Shown here in pieces: positions 1 to 9,692 of a DNA stretch of 64,000 nucleotides (its first letter is position 1; every line of letters starts with the position of its first letter). The position numbers and the translations under genes were made by a program. This DNA comes from Lodderomyces elongisporus. Its lineage: Eukaryota; Ascomycota; Pichiomycetes; Serinales; Debaryomycetaceae. The DNA is taken from the NCBI RefSeq assembly GCF_030384665.1, contig NC_083675.1, positions 248,001 to 312,000 on the forward strand, in the 5' to 3' direction. The notes beneath the pieces are model-generated. The model was given only the letters and a program-made list of their open reading frames with translations, ran no database searches and was not told the origin of the DNA.

Positions 1-860
1 ACTGTTCTTCTTGGGTTTGCAGTCTCACCTGCAGAAATTCCCACCAATTCGGTACCTTGGAATGTGAATGCTGCGTTGATGAAGGAGCTGACAAATGCAA
101 GGAATCTACCAGTGGACTTTTTTTCAACAAGGATTCCTGGACCCCATGCATATCCATTTCTCCAGTATCTGAATCCCACTGGACCTGTTTTGCCAGCACC
201 GCACACCATGATGAATGCGTAGAGCAACCATCCAACGATGGCAACAACTTTTATTGATGCGAGCCAAAACTCCATTTCTCCGTAAAATTTGACGGGGACA
301 AAGTTGAAGGCGGTGATGATGACAAAGAAAATGCTGATCCATGCTGCTAATGGTACGGCATCTGTCCAAAATTCAATTACTTGTCCGACAACTGAAAGTT
401 CCAATGCAAAAGTCATGGTCCAACTGAACCAATAAAGCCAACCAACGGTGCTTCCCACTGAAGATGAGACCCATCTTGTGATGAATTGTGCAAATGATCC
501 GGTAACTGGGATGAGGGTGGCCATCTCTCCCAATGATTGGGTGACGCTATAAGTGATTGTTGTCATGAATAGAAAAGAAATGAGTGAAAGTATAGGTCCT
601 GAATCTGCAAGCATTGAGCCTGTTGAGATGAAGAGACCAGTACCAATGGTTCCACCCAATGTGATCATGGACACGTGTCGAGGTTTTAGTTGACGTTTGA
701 CTGTTTCTGCTGTGCCTGTGACCTCATCGTTGGATAGTTCTGAGATTTGATCATTTTTAGTGTATTCTACTCCCTTTTCGGCATCCTGTGATATCGACGG
801 TGACTTTACCTCCTGAGTGGAGGAAGATATGGGCCCAACTGTTTTTTCATTATAACTCAT
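1..860 (-). CDS. Basic amino-acid permease (CAN1/LYP1/ALP1 class), N-terminal part, cut by window edge
   Basis: The gene reads leftward from an ATG at 858-860 and stays open to base 1, giving about 286 residues with no stop, so the C-terminal half lies outside the window. After a hydrophilic N-terminus of about 55 residues come [19 protein letters not shown] (about residues 54-72) and then GLF, the start of the first membrane segment in fungal amino-acid permeases. [25 protein letters not shown] and, near the truncation, [13 protein letters not shown] all match the arginine/lysine permease subfamily. These are plasma-membrane proton symporters for cationic amino acids. Which paralogue this is cannot be told from half a protein. 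The gene is divergent from the Gag-like gene across 2.3 kb. Confidence 0.93.
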   Translation of the reverse strand, partial: MSYNEKTVGPISSSTQEVKSPSISQDAEKGVEYTKNDQISELSNDEVTGTAETVKRQLKPRHVSMITLGGTIGTGLFISTGSMLADSGPILSLISFLFMTTITYSVTQSLGEMATLIPVTGSFAQFITRWVSSSVGSTVGWLYWFSWTMTFALELSVVGQVIEFWTDAVPLAAWISIFFVIITAFNFVPVKFYGEMEFWLASIKVVAIVGWLLYAFIMVCGAGKTGPVGFRYWRNGYAWGPGILVEKKSTGRFLAFVSSFINAAFTFQGTELVGISAGETANPRRT

Positions 861-1022
861 GGTTGCAAAAAAAAAATAGATATAAAGGGGAAAATAAGAT
901 AGACACTGGAATGTGGACTATCGAGAAGAAAAGAAAATAAAAAAGAAGAAGAAAAAAAAAGAAGAAGTAAAAACAGGGTCCTCTTGGCAGAGATGAAGAA
1001 GAAAAATCAGCAAGGTAAAGAC

Positions 1023-1062
<40 letters not shown>

Positions 1063-3131
1063 GATCGATATTGAAATTTATACAGATGCATGTTTATGAA
1101 AACGGCTTGATAAATCTTTTGTTGTACAATAGCTTGCTTTTTTTTTATTCGGGCGCTTATTTTTTTTTACTCTAAAGAGCAGCTCCATTCGCCTTACTCT
1201 TTCTTCGTCGTCGTCTTCTTCTTAGCGGGCTGCAGTACCAAAAAAAAAAAAAAAAAAGAAAAAAAAAAGAAAAGAAAAAGAACTAAATCCTTTAAGCGGT
1301 TTCGCTTCTCATCTACTAAATAAAAGAAGGTGAAGGTGAAATGATCAAGGTGAACATACAAAGGTTCAAGGTGAAATAGCACGAGGAAGATAAAGAGAAC
1401 AATAGACTGCCTTGTGAAGTACCACCAAACGAAAAGAAAAAGAAACAAAAAAAAAAAAAAAGAAACGGTACGGTACGGTACGGTACTGTTTTGTTTATTT
1501 AACGTCAATCATTGAGAGATACGAGAAATGAAGAGAAGGCAGGTAACGAGATCTAGTGAAGAGAAATGAAGATTCAAAGTCAAAGAAAAGATTTCTTTTT
1601 ACACAACTCTCTCTCTTTTCAATGCATTATCATCCATATGTGTATTCTTTATCATTTGTTTCAATTAAATTTGAATATTCATATGTTTTCTATTTTTTTT
1701 CTTCATGTTGAAAATTTGGTACTGGTTGTCCAATTTTGACCTGTGAGCTCCTTTTGTACTAATCTGTGTTTTGTAATTGTCAAGGCATTTTTCCTTTTTT
1801 TGTATCTCTGTTTTTACTGTTGAGATTTCTGGTTTTCAGTGCGATGAAGCAGGTACGGCGTTTTGTGAGGTAAATTGACAAATAAAAAAAAAAAGAAGAA
1901 AGTGCCACGAGAGATGAGATACAAAACTGCTGTCTTTGTCGCGCTTACCGCGGTTGTACACATTCTCCTAATAAAACTTCAATAAGGTGCACACTGAGTG
2001 AAATTGCGTGATTAACATAAGCCATGATGGCATTGGCTTTGCTTCTTCATCTCTATTGAGTAGTTTGAAATGCCACAGCATGTATACTTGAATATACTTG
2101 TATGTGTATATGTTTGCATGTATATCTATATGTATATATATATATACATTCTCCCTCTCTTTGAAGTGTGGTAAGTCAAAGACCTAAGGAATTCACAAGT
2201 CTAGTCATTGGATATTATAAGTGTTCGATACTGTCGCTCGCTATTGCCATAGTATTAGGAGTAGTACTATTATCATTAGTAGTAGTAGTATCTTGTAACT
2301 ACTTTTCTTGTTTGCATAATTGTTGACAAAGTAGCTACAAGTAAAGTACCTACAAGTAGCCATATGCCCTCGGCTAAATCTTGTATTTTTCAACACTCGA
2401 AGTGATATATAAATAGCATTGGCACAATCCCCACTTGAAGTTGGAACAAAAGAAACAAAAGTATCCTCAACCATGTAATTTATTGCATATTCCTTTTTTT
2501 TTTTTGTTTCTTTGGTTACTCTCTAGGCTTTTAAAATATCTGACATAGTATATTTCACATTTATCTACTGTGTATACTATGCTGTTTAATTAAAACCAAC
2601 TGTGTGTTTGCAACACACCAAAAGAAAACAATCAAAATCAAAAAATTGAATACAAATCATATAAACCAATAAGGAGGTTTTCACTCGCCAAATGAATAAA
2701 TTGAAAAGTTACCTTGGTTACACTGGATTCTATCGTTGTTAAATGGTTTTATATTCAACTCAAGTTAGTTGTTATTCGTTACATAATTTATTAAAAGAAA
2801 GAAAAAAAATTGAGAGGGCGGGGGGGCAGGTAAACTCGGTAATCATTTGAGGAACACCTTTTAACACTTACACCACAAAATCAAACTCCTTATTTTTTCG
2901 CCCCTTTTTGATTTTCTTTTCCTTTCCTTCCTTTTCGTCAAACTCAAAGTATCAATACTTCACTTTTTGAAACTCCACATCAGCTAGAGTGAACATTTAG
3001 TTTGGGGTGGATATTATTATCGTTGAAGCATTTGTTTTTATATAGGAAAAACTAAACCCAAACACACACACACACACACACCCCACAAAGAGAGTGTGTG
3101 ATAGAGTACTGAGTAATAAAAAGCTTTAATC
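861..3131. other. Long intergenic region between two divergent genes
   Basis: No convincing gene is seen in 2.3 kb. It holds A/G-rich runs (940-970, 1239-1280), a TA microsatellite at about 1026-1056, four copies of CGGTA at 1466-1485, a TA run near 2136-2150, an AGT-rich stretch at 2276-2292 that begins a possible dispersed repeat, and a CA repeat at about 3060-3080 just before the next gene. Short open frames here are low-complexity. It presumably carries the promoters of the permease and the Gag-like gene. Confidence 0.7.
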
Positions 3132-3659
3132 ATGTCTACCATCAGTGCCGTTGCAACACCAGTTGAAAGTAACGAAGCTTTGCAACCACAAGTCAAAAGA
3201 CAAAAATATAACGAAGAAGATGTAAAAGAAGAAAATTTAAATGGAAATGGTGTTAAAAAAGAAAATGTAACTGAAAACGATACCAAAGAAGAGAATTCAA
3301 TTGAAAGTAGTACCACTGAGGAAAGTTCAACTGAAAACAGTATCAAAGAAGAAAATGCAACCGAAAATAGTACCAATGAAGAAAATGCAACTGAACAACT
3401 TGCAGAAGAAGAGGAACAAGATAGACAGTATTATAAAAACTATTTGAACATTCATCCCTATTTTGTATATGATTTACGAACCTATTTTGAGGGCTGCAAA
3501 CTTGAGGACAAAGACGGCTTTCCATATTGGAATAAAAAATTCTTGAATTACGTTAGTATTGGTCCTCGAGGATTGAAAGAATATCTTTCTGACACCTTGC
3601 CCGAGCTGATTCCAGACGAGGATTTTACCAAAAAATCTGAAAAGATTCATTGTTTTTAA
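3132..3659 (+). CDS. Gag-like protein, N-terminal part, ends at an in-frame TAA
   Basis: This 175-residue frame starts at a good ATG. A basic segment (VKRQK, about residue 22) is followed by an acidic region, about residues 42-91, made of five imperfect 10-residue repeats such as ENATENSTNE. The next part (about residues 100-175) is globular-looking, beginning IHPYFVYDLRTYF. The frame stops at TAA (3657-3659), but the same frame continues without another stop into the next open frame, which carries a CCHC zinc knuckle. The two were probably one gene of about 364 codons. The domain order, variable charged N-terminus, body, then zinc knuckle, resembles retrotransposon Gag. No reverse transcriptase, integrase or LTR is recognised nearby, so it may be a domesticated or decaying Gag gene. 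Function is unknown. Confidence 0.65.
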   Translation: MSTISAVATPVESNEALQPQVKRQKYNEEDVKEENLNGNGVKKENVTENDTKEENSIESSTTEESSTENSIKEENATENSTNEENATEQLAEEEEQDRQYYKNYLNIHPYFVYDLRTYFEGCKLEDKDGFPYWNKKFLNYVSIGPRGLKEYLSDTLPELIPDEDFTKKSEKIHCF

Positions 3660-3674
3660 CGTTGTTTGTTTGTC

Positions 3675-4226
3675 ATGCTTAATAATAGTGTCGAGCTCAA
3701 TATACATGAAAGAGTACATTTATCGGGTATATATCGAAAATCTAAGAAGCACATGTATCTCTGGATATGTGAAGAGTATGGTAAACTCAATAGTCTTGAG
3801 AAAATCGACAAGGTTGATAGGTTATTGGACAAGACTCACGATCCAGAAAAGAGTATTGATCTTAGATTTAGCTATTTTGGCGAGCTTTGGAATTTTCTAC
3901 ATAAACTTGATGAGCCTGAAAAAGAGTGTCTTAAGCATCTTTTGTGGATTTACCCTCATTTAGACGAAGTGAAATATAAATTTTGGCAATTTGATAGTCC
4001 CCTTACCGAAAAAAAACTTAAACAATTTGTTGAGGATTCTCCAAAGTTTGCAAGTCTATCGCATACTAGGAACACTCCCAATTCAAATGGAAGAAATTGG
4101 AAAATCCAATGTTTCAATTGTTATGGATTGGGTCATAAGAAGGCAAATTGTACATCACCAAAAAGAACTCTGCATATTCCAGACCTTGAAGAACGTTTGT
4201 TTTCTAATATCAGAAGAGAAAATTGA
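3675..4226 (+). CDS. Gag-like CCHC zinc-knuckle protein, C-terminal part
   Basis: This is the in-frame continuation of the preceding frame after TAA (3657-3659) and five codons. The first ATG is at 3675, giving about 183 residues. The body is rich in charged and aromatic residues (KKHMYLWICEEYGKL, FGELWNFLHKL). Near the C-terminus is CFNCYGLGHKKANC, an exact CX2CX4HX4C zinc knuckle as in retroviral and retrotransposon nucleocapsid proteins and some cellular RNA-binding proteins. A short basic tail follows, then a poly-A-rich stretch. As a separate gene it would need its own start and would lack the N-terminal region. The simpler reading is one gene broken by a single nonsense codon, read-through, or a sequence error. 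The knuckle suggests nucleic-acid binding. Confidence 0.6.
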   Translation: MLNNSVELNIHERVHLSGIYRKSKKHMYLWICEEYGKLNSLEKIDKVDRLLDKTHDPEKSIDLRFSYFGELWNFLHKLDEPEKECLKHLLWIYPHLDEVKYKFWQFDSPLTEKKLKQFVEDSPKFASLSHTRNTPNSNGRNWKIQCFNCYGLGHKKANCTSPKRTLHIPDLEERLFSNIRREN

Positions 4227-4239
4227 AAAAAAAAAAAGA

Positions 4240-4290
4240 ACAAACTAAACAAACTAAACAACCTAAACAACCTAAACAAACTAAACAAAC
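4240..4290. repeat. 9-bp tandem repeat (AAACTAAAC type)
   Basis: About five and a half copies of a 9-base unit alternating between AAACTAAAC and AACCTAAAC begin just after the stop of the Gag-like gene and its A-rich tail. The sequence shows it directly. Confidence 0.85.
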
Positions 4291-4452
4291 AAATGAATTG
4301 AGTTATCTAGATGTGAATGACAAGGCAGTGGGCAAGAGTAAATGAATGAACAAAACGCCGGGGTGAATATTGAATAGGGAGGCGAGAGGGGGGAGAGAGG
4401 GGGATAGAAGACTAAATCTCTTAAACAAATTGAGTTATGAAATCTATTACTC

Positions 4453-4555
4453 AAGATGGAGAAGCAAGCAATATAGAATAAGATATAGAAGCAAGCAATA
4501 CAGATCAAGATGGAGAAGCAAGCAATATAGATCAAGATGGAGAAGCAAGCAAAAA
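4453..4555. repeat. 27-bp tandem repeat, nearly four copies
   Basis: Units start at 4453, 4480, 4507 and 4534. Each begins AAGATGGAGAAGCAAGCAAT or AAGATATAGAAGCAAGCAAT, and the last unit runs into poly-A. The 27-base period equals nine codons, so open frames cross it on both strands. The copies abut without spacers, so this is a minisatellite and not a CRISPR array. Confidence 0.9.
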
Positions 4556-5933
4556 AAAGACAAAACAATAGATTTTCCTCAAACATCACTTTATCATCTG
4601 ATCATCTCTTTATCTTCTCCTCATTTGATCTACTCCTTCTTTTTCTCCCCTCCCTTCCCCATTTTGTCCCCTTACTTTACTCTCTATTCTCTATCCACAA
4701 TTATCCAATTCCAATGAGTCTTAACTTATTCGTAATTCCATATTTCTCCGCATTTCAGGTAAATGATAAAAAAGGAAGAAGTAAAAACTTTTTTTTCCTT
4801 TTTAAAGTAAAGAGAAATAGATAGCAGCAGTCTACCCCTCGTCCCCTTCCCTAAAATTTACGCAATCTTTTTTTAAAATAAATTAAAGGAAGATAAGGTG
4901 ATGCTGAACAATTTTTTTTTACTTTATCATACGGTGCATTGTAATTACGTCAAATCATTCTTCATCAATATATATGTGTATATTTAATATGTGTGTTGTA
5001 CTCTGCATACATTTATTTATATATATATGTTTTGTTTGCCTATTTCTGTGCAGTAATAATATAGTTAATATGGAGCAAGGGAGACAGGGAGGGGACAAGG
5101 GGGGAACAAGGGGGGAAAAAAGAGAAATTTACATGTGAATGTTTTTTTCTTATTTTTTTGTTTCTAGTTAAAGAAGAGAAATTAGAACAAACAGTAATTA
5201 CAGTTAACAAAAGTCTAGTGCTACCAACTGTTGCAATGGAAAAAAAAAAGAGAAAAGACTAGAAAGAGTAGTATAGTTATACTAGCTTCAATGCTACCAT
5301 AGAGTGCGCTACATACATATATATATATATTGTATAAGCAGTTTTAGTATTAGTATACGTTCGGGTTAATGGAAGCATCCTAATTGTAAGTGTGCCATAA
5401 TTTGTATATGGGCATTTAGGATGAACGGATCACGCAAATATATACTGCAGCATAAACTTTATCCCACAATATATACACTAAATTATACAAATATATAGTT
5501 TTCAAAAGCAAGAGCTCACAACACCAATACTCCATTTTGTGTTTCTTTGAAAAATTGTTCTTCTTTAGAAGTAAAAAGATACTTTATGTATATGTTTATA
5601 TATATATATATATATGTATTTTTTTTATAAACATTTTATATCGTATAAGTTATCATAATAAGTAATAGACTATATAAGTAATAGATACAAAAGAAAAGAA
5701 GAATTATATATATGTAAACTTTTTAGTTAGTTTAATCTTTCTTTCCTTATTGCTTATTTCCATCTAAACAAAAAAATGTTTAGTGGTTAAAGTCAAAGTC
5801 ATTCTGGAACCAGCCAGTATAAAACCTTGAGCACAAACTCTGCATCTAATCTTCTAGTCTTGTCTCGTTTCTATTTCATTCACCATAAATAAGTTTTTTT
5901 TAACCTCTCCTGTTCTCTTCTCATTCAAAGTCT

Positions 5934-6194
5934 CTAAGCTCTATTGACTGGACCAGCAGTCAACACTTCTTCGTCACCGTGGATGGTTGGGTGGAAAACT
6001 TCTTCGCTTCCGCTATTTGTTGGAGCAGCAGAAGTGTTTGTATTCAAAGTCTTGGTCTCCTGGTACATATTGTTGGAGTAGGGCCTTCTAACTTCACTTG
6101 CAGAGTAGTATGACATAGAGGCTGATTTAATTGGGATATAGTGTCTTGAAGCACACTTAAAGTTGGACACGTTAAGAACTCTCTTGATAACCAT
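5934..6194 (-). CDS. Small predicted mitochondrial protein, function unknown
   Basis: This 86-residue frame has an ATG at 6194. The N-terminus (MVIKRVLNVSNFKCASRHY, then further basic, Ser-rich residues up to SYYSAS at about 28-33) is basic, hydroxylated and free of acidic residues, like a mitochondrial presequence. The rest is polar, Ser/Thr/Asn-rich and ends with an acidic stretch followed by AGPVNRA. No transmembrane segment or known domain is recognised. A TATA-like TTATATATAA lies about 170 bases upstream (near 6364-6373). It does not carry the C-terminal tail of the LEA-like family at 14-17 kb. Codon composition is not low-complexity, which favours a real gene. The targeting call is inference. 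Confidence 0.6.
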   Translation of the reverse strand: MVIKRVLNVSNFKCASRHYIPIKSASMSYYSASEVRRPYSNNMYQETKTLNTNTSAAPTNSGSEEVFHPTIHGDEEVLTAGPVNRA

Positions 6195-7467
6195 TGTTGT
6201 TGTTGTTGTAGTAGTAGTAGTGATAAAGTATAAGTCTTTTGTTAAGTAATTGTAAGATACAAATATTTGTATATGTGTATATTGGTAAAGTGATGAGTAA
6301 GTTTGATGAAGAAAAGAAAAAATTGGAGATGGATTGGAAATTGAAATGGGATATTTCAGTGTCCTTATATATAATTTTTTTTACATTCTCTCTCTCACTA
6401 TTTAACTCACTATACTTCTCCAGGATGATTCATTGAATCATAATTTTTATTTTTATTTTTATTTTTATATTTTTTGAGTGGTTTGGTGGTTTTAAGGAGC
6501 AAGGGTTGAAAAAAAAATATATATAGAAAAGGGAGAATTAGCCGTGGTATGTTTGTACTGTGTTTGTAATAATAAAAATTTTTTTATTTTTTTTTTGCTC
6601 TGTTCAAACTTAAAGTAAGAAAGAGAGAGAGAGAGAGAGAGAGAGATTTGAAATTGCTTTTGTGTATTTCCGTTTCCCCAGATTACGTATATGTATATGT
6701 ATATATAGTCTAAGTAAATACTGCATATAAGTATAATATTCCTTATCAGAATTGAGTCATCATGATATTATCACAGAGAGACAAAGCAAAACAAAAAAAA
6801 TGAGAGAGAGACAAGAACAAGAACAAGCTCGGTCTATCGGCAACGGAACAACAGAAAAATACATACACACACTTAGAGTGCTACACACATTAATACTAGA
6901 GCAACTCTCAGAGAGCACATCCCGGAGTTTAACAATTCTCTCTATGCCTGTCTCTCTGTCTCTCTCTCTCTGTCTGTCTTTTTTTTCTTCTATTTTCTTA
7001 TTATTTTATTTTTTTTACTTTCCAACAACATACTTTCTGATCACCTGATCTGAGTAACTGGGGTTTATACACTCACAAAGATTCATCAATATTTGCAAAT
7101 GTGATGTTTCCCCTTTTGTAAGTACCTACTTCTCACATAACCTACATATCTGCTCCTTTTGTTTTTTTTTTTCTTTTAGAGGAAACAAAAAGAATAAACC
7201 GAGGGAAATATAAAGAAGGACCTTCTTATTCCTCTATTCTTTCTTTCCTTCTTTCTTTCTCTTTGTTTAGTTAACTTAGAAGCCCAAATTGTTTTCTTTT
7301 TTCATCAATTTCAACAATAGGGCTTTAGTATTTATTGTTTGAGATGATTAATTGCTCAATTCAATATACACATGGGGTGGTAGTGTTGGCGGTGTTTAAT
7401 GTCCTCATATCTTGCAATCAAGTAACAACCAAGTACATAGTATCTACACATAGTAACTACAAGTAGT

Positions 7468-7610
7468 AACCACAACGGTGTGACGGAGGAAAACTTCCGC
7501 ATTTTTTTTTTTAATCAAAGAAGATAAAATAAAATAAAATAAAATTTATAAAGTTTAAAAACTTTTCTTTGAGTGTATTGAAAAAATATAACCACAACGG
7601 CCCGACGGAG
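7468..7610. repeat. Pair of 21-base direct repeats, each followed by a hairpin
   Basis: Copies at 7468-7488 and 7590-7610 read AACCACAACGG, three variable bases, GACGGAG. Each overlaps a short inverted repeat: CGGAGG...CTTCCG (imperfect) after the first and GGAGA...TCTCC (perfect, 5 bp) after the second. The spacing is 122 bases. They could be remnants of an LTR or another dispersed element. Confidence 0.6.
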
Positions 7611-7937
7611 AAGTATCTCCATCTTCAAAAACATTGTGTCTCTTGTTTGAAAGAAGGATAGGAGATAATAATTGGTGAATAGCCCTGGATATTTAATGTA
7701 TATCATACAATTAGTACGTCATACTATTAACTAGTCACACATACACATTGATATACTGTAATTGCGTAGTCATGTTCACGTTTCAGATTTATGACGAAAG
7801 TGAGCTATATAGAATATATAAAAAAAAAAAGAGCACACTCTCAGTTTTAGTAATAGTAGTAGTAGCAATAGTAGTATGTCATATATACATATAAAGTAAT
7901 ATCGCATTGTGATTGGCCAATTAATTATTGTGTTGTC

Positions 7938-7972
<35 letters not shown>

Positions 7973-9555
7973 CTTTGAATAACACAAACATTGCTTATCG
8001 TTGAAAGATTTCCCATTTGGCAAAAACAAATTTGTGGACTGCCTTTCTCACACTCACACATTTCTCTTCTCTCTGTTTGTGTTTCTTTTTCTATCTATTT
8101 TGTGTGAGAGTCCTGCATAATGGTACGCCAACGAGTCATCCTTGCCATATGCAAGAATCTGGAGAAACGGAAGAAGGAAGAATTGATGCTGAAAGACACG
8201 CACATGATAATTTTTTTATTTTTTTATTTTTTTATATTTATATTGTCATTCTGTTTCTTTGATCCAATCTCTTTTAAACCCTATGGTTTGTTTTTGTTCT
8301 TGTTTTTTCAATTTCAATTTCAATTCCCTTTTGTTTATTATTTTTCAAAGAGTTGTATCAACTACATTCAAACTTGTGTCATCAGCGAAATAGGGTTCAA
8401 AAATGGTTCAGGTACTAAAAGTAGAGAAGTTATAAGGGATACACGGATGAAGGGATAAAGAAGGTTTTTTTTTTTTTGCTTTTTAGAATTACTGGACAAA
8501 ACCACAAGTAAATTAAAAAAAACAAGTAATAAGTAAGAAGTGACAGTGCAGTGTATGGACAGTTTAGTCTCTAAGTCACACTATACTAGTCCCCTACTCT
8601 CTAACATATAAAAAGTACTTCATCACTAAACACTCTAAAAACCATTGAAGTTGGATAAGTTTTCAACAATTTCACTTCATTTCCATCCTATTCACTGACT
8701 TCATCACAGCTCAATTCAAACGTTACTTTAATGTCATTTCTATCTTTCTTTTTTTTTTTGCTCTATTCTTGTTTCTACTACTAGTAGTAACACTAGTACC
8801 ACGAATGATTACAAAGGTCGTGTAAACAAAGTATCTACAGTACACAAAATCTCATTACACACACTCTCTCTCTCTCTCATTCCTCACCCTTCCATACCCA
8901 CGCCTCTCTCGCCCCATACTTCTGGCACTACCCCCACGCCTTTCTCGCACCACCCCCTCCCCCCTCCCCACGCATACACCTCTCTACCTCTACGCTTCTA
9001 CAATATATTCAAACTTGTAACTCTATATAAAAGTATGACATTGACTTAATCACAAACAAAGAAAAAGAGAGAGAGAGAAAGAGATATGGAGAGAAAGACA
9101 AATAAATAATATCAACAAGCAATCAAAAGAGAAAGATGGGGAGGAAACGGTGTTCACTTTATAGAAATTGGGCTCTTTTTTCTTTGGTCTGTTTTGTTTT
9201 GTCAGTGCCCCGGAATTTAGTTTGGGAATTTTGGTAAAATAAATAAAAAAAATATTAAATTAAATTAAGTAACATTCCGAGCAACAATATATTCTCTCTC
9301 TCTCTCTCTCTTGATCGTAATTCTCTTACTCAACTACAATATACCAAAACAATCAACACCTCCAGATTTTCCAACTCTTTTCTCCACACTTCTTTCTATT
9401 TTTTTCTCTTTTTTTTTTTTAATTTTCTTTTCCTATTCTTGCGTTGACTTGCTAGAAACATTCATATCCTACAACTAATCTTTATTTTCATACAATATAG
9501 CCTTGCAAACTACTATAGTCCCCCCCCCCCTTTCTTCAGTTTCCCCAGTTTCCCC

Positions 9556-9587
9556 TTTGAATTTGAATTTGAATTTGAATTTGAATT
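9556..9587. repeat. TTTGAA hexamer repeat upstream of the PDK gene
   Basis: Five copies of TTTGAA plus TT lie 106-137 bases before the PDK start codon, possibly in the 5' untranslated region. It is the reverse complement of the AAATTC repeat just downstream of the gene. Confidence 0.9.
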
Positions 9588-9692
9588 ATTAATTATTAAT
9601 CATTTTGGATTCTTTACCCCCATTTTCTTCATTTAACAGCTTCATAGTCTTGTTCTTCTTCTTCTTTTTGAACAAAGAAAAAAAAAAGCATT

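Larger units (their letters stand above)
4227..5933. other. Intergenic region with two minisatellites
   Basis: This 1.7 kb holds the 9-bp and 27-bp tandem repeats listed separately, poly-T and poly-A runs, G-rich repeats near 5088-5117, and TA microsatellites (about 5317-5331 and 5599-5616). No gene is supported. The open frame across 4370-4717 is produced by the 27-bp repeat. Confidence 0.6.
6195..9692. other. Long intergenic region upstream of the PDK gene
   Basis: No supported gene lies in 3.5 kb between two divergent genes. Features seen: a GA microsatellite near 6618-6646, a related CT-rich stretch near 6955-6975, a pair of 21-base direct repeats (7468-7488 and 7590-7610), AGT-rich stretches near 7850-7875, an inverted CCAAT pair (TGATTGGCCAATTA, about 7911-7924), TA repeats near 7944-7970, pyrimidine-rich tracts (8860-8880, 9294-9312) and the TTTGAA repeat at 9556. 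Open frames at 6752-7048 and 8017-8458 are built from microsatellites. Confidence 0.65.

Noticed and set aside
1194..1508. 104-codon hydrophobic frame upstream of the permease
   Set aside because: The hydrophobic character comes from A/T-rich homopolymers; runs of Phe and Lys reflect poly-A and poly-T.
3657..3674. Programmed stop-codon read-through in the Gag-like gene
   Set aside because: The sequence after TAA does not match the known CARYYA context and no pol region follows. A nonsense change is simpler, so read-through is kept only as an alternative.
4453..4555. Possible CRISPR-like repeats
   Set aside because: Units abut without spacers and the genome is eukaryotic, so it is a minisatellite.
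4370..4717. 115-codon open frame with YRSRWRSKQ repeats
   Set aside because: It exists only because the 27-base minisatellite has a period divisible by three; there is no sensible start or flanking coding character.
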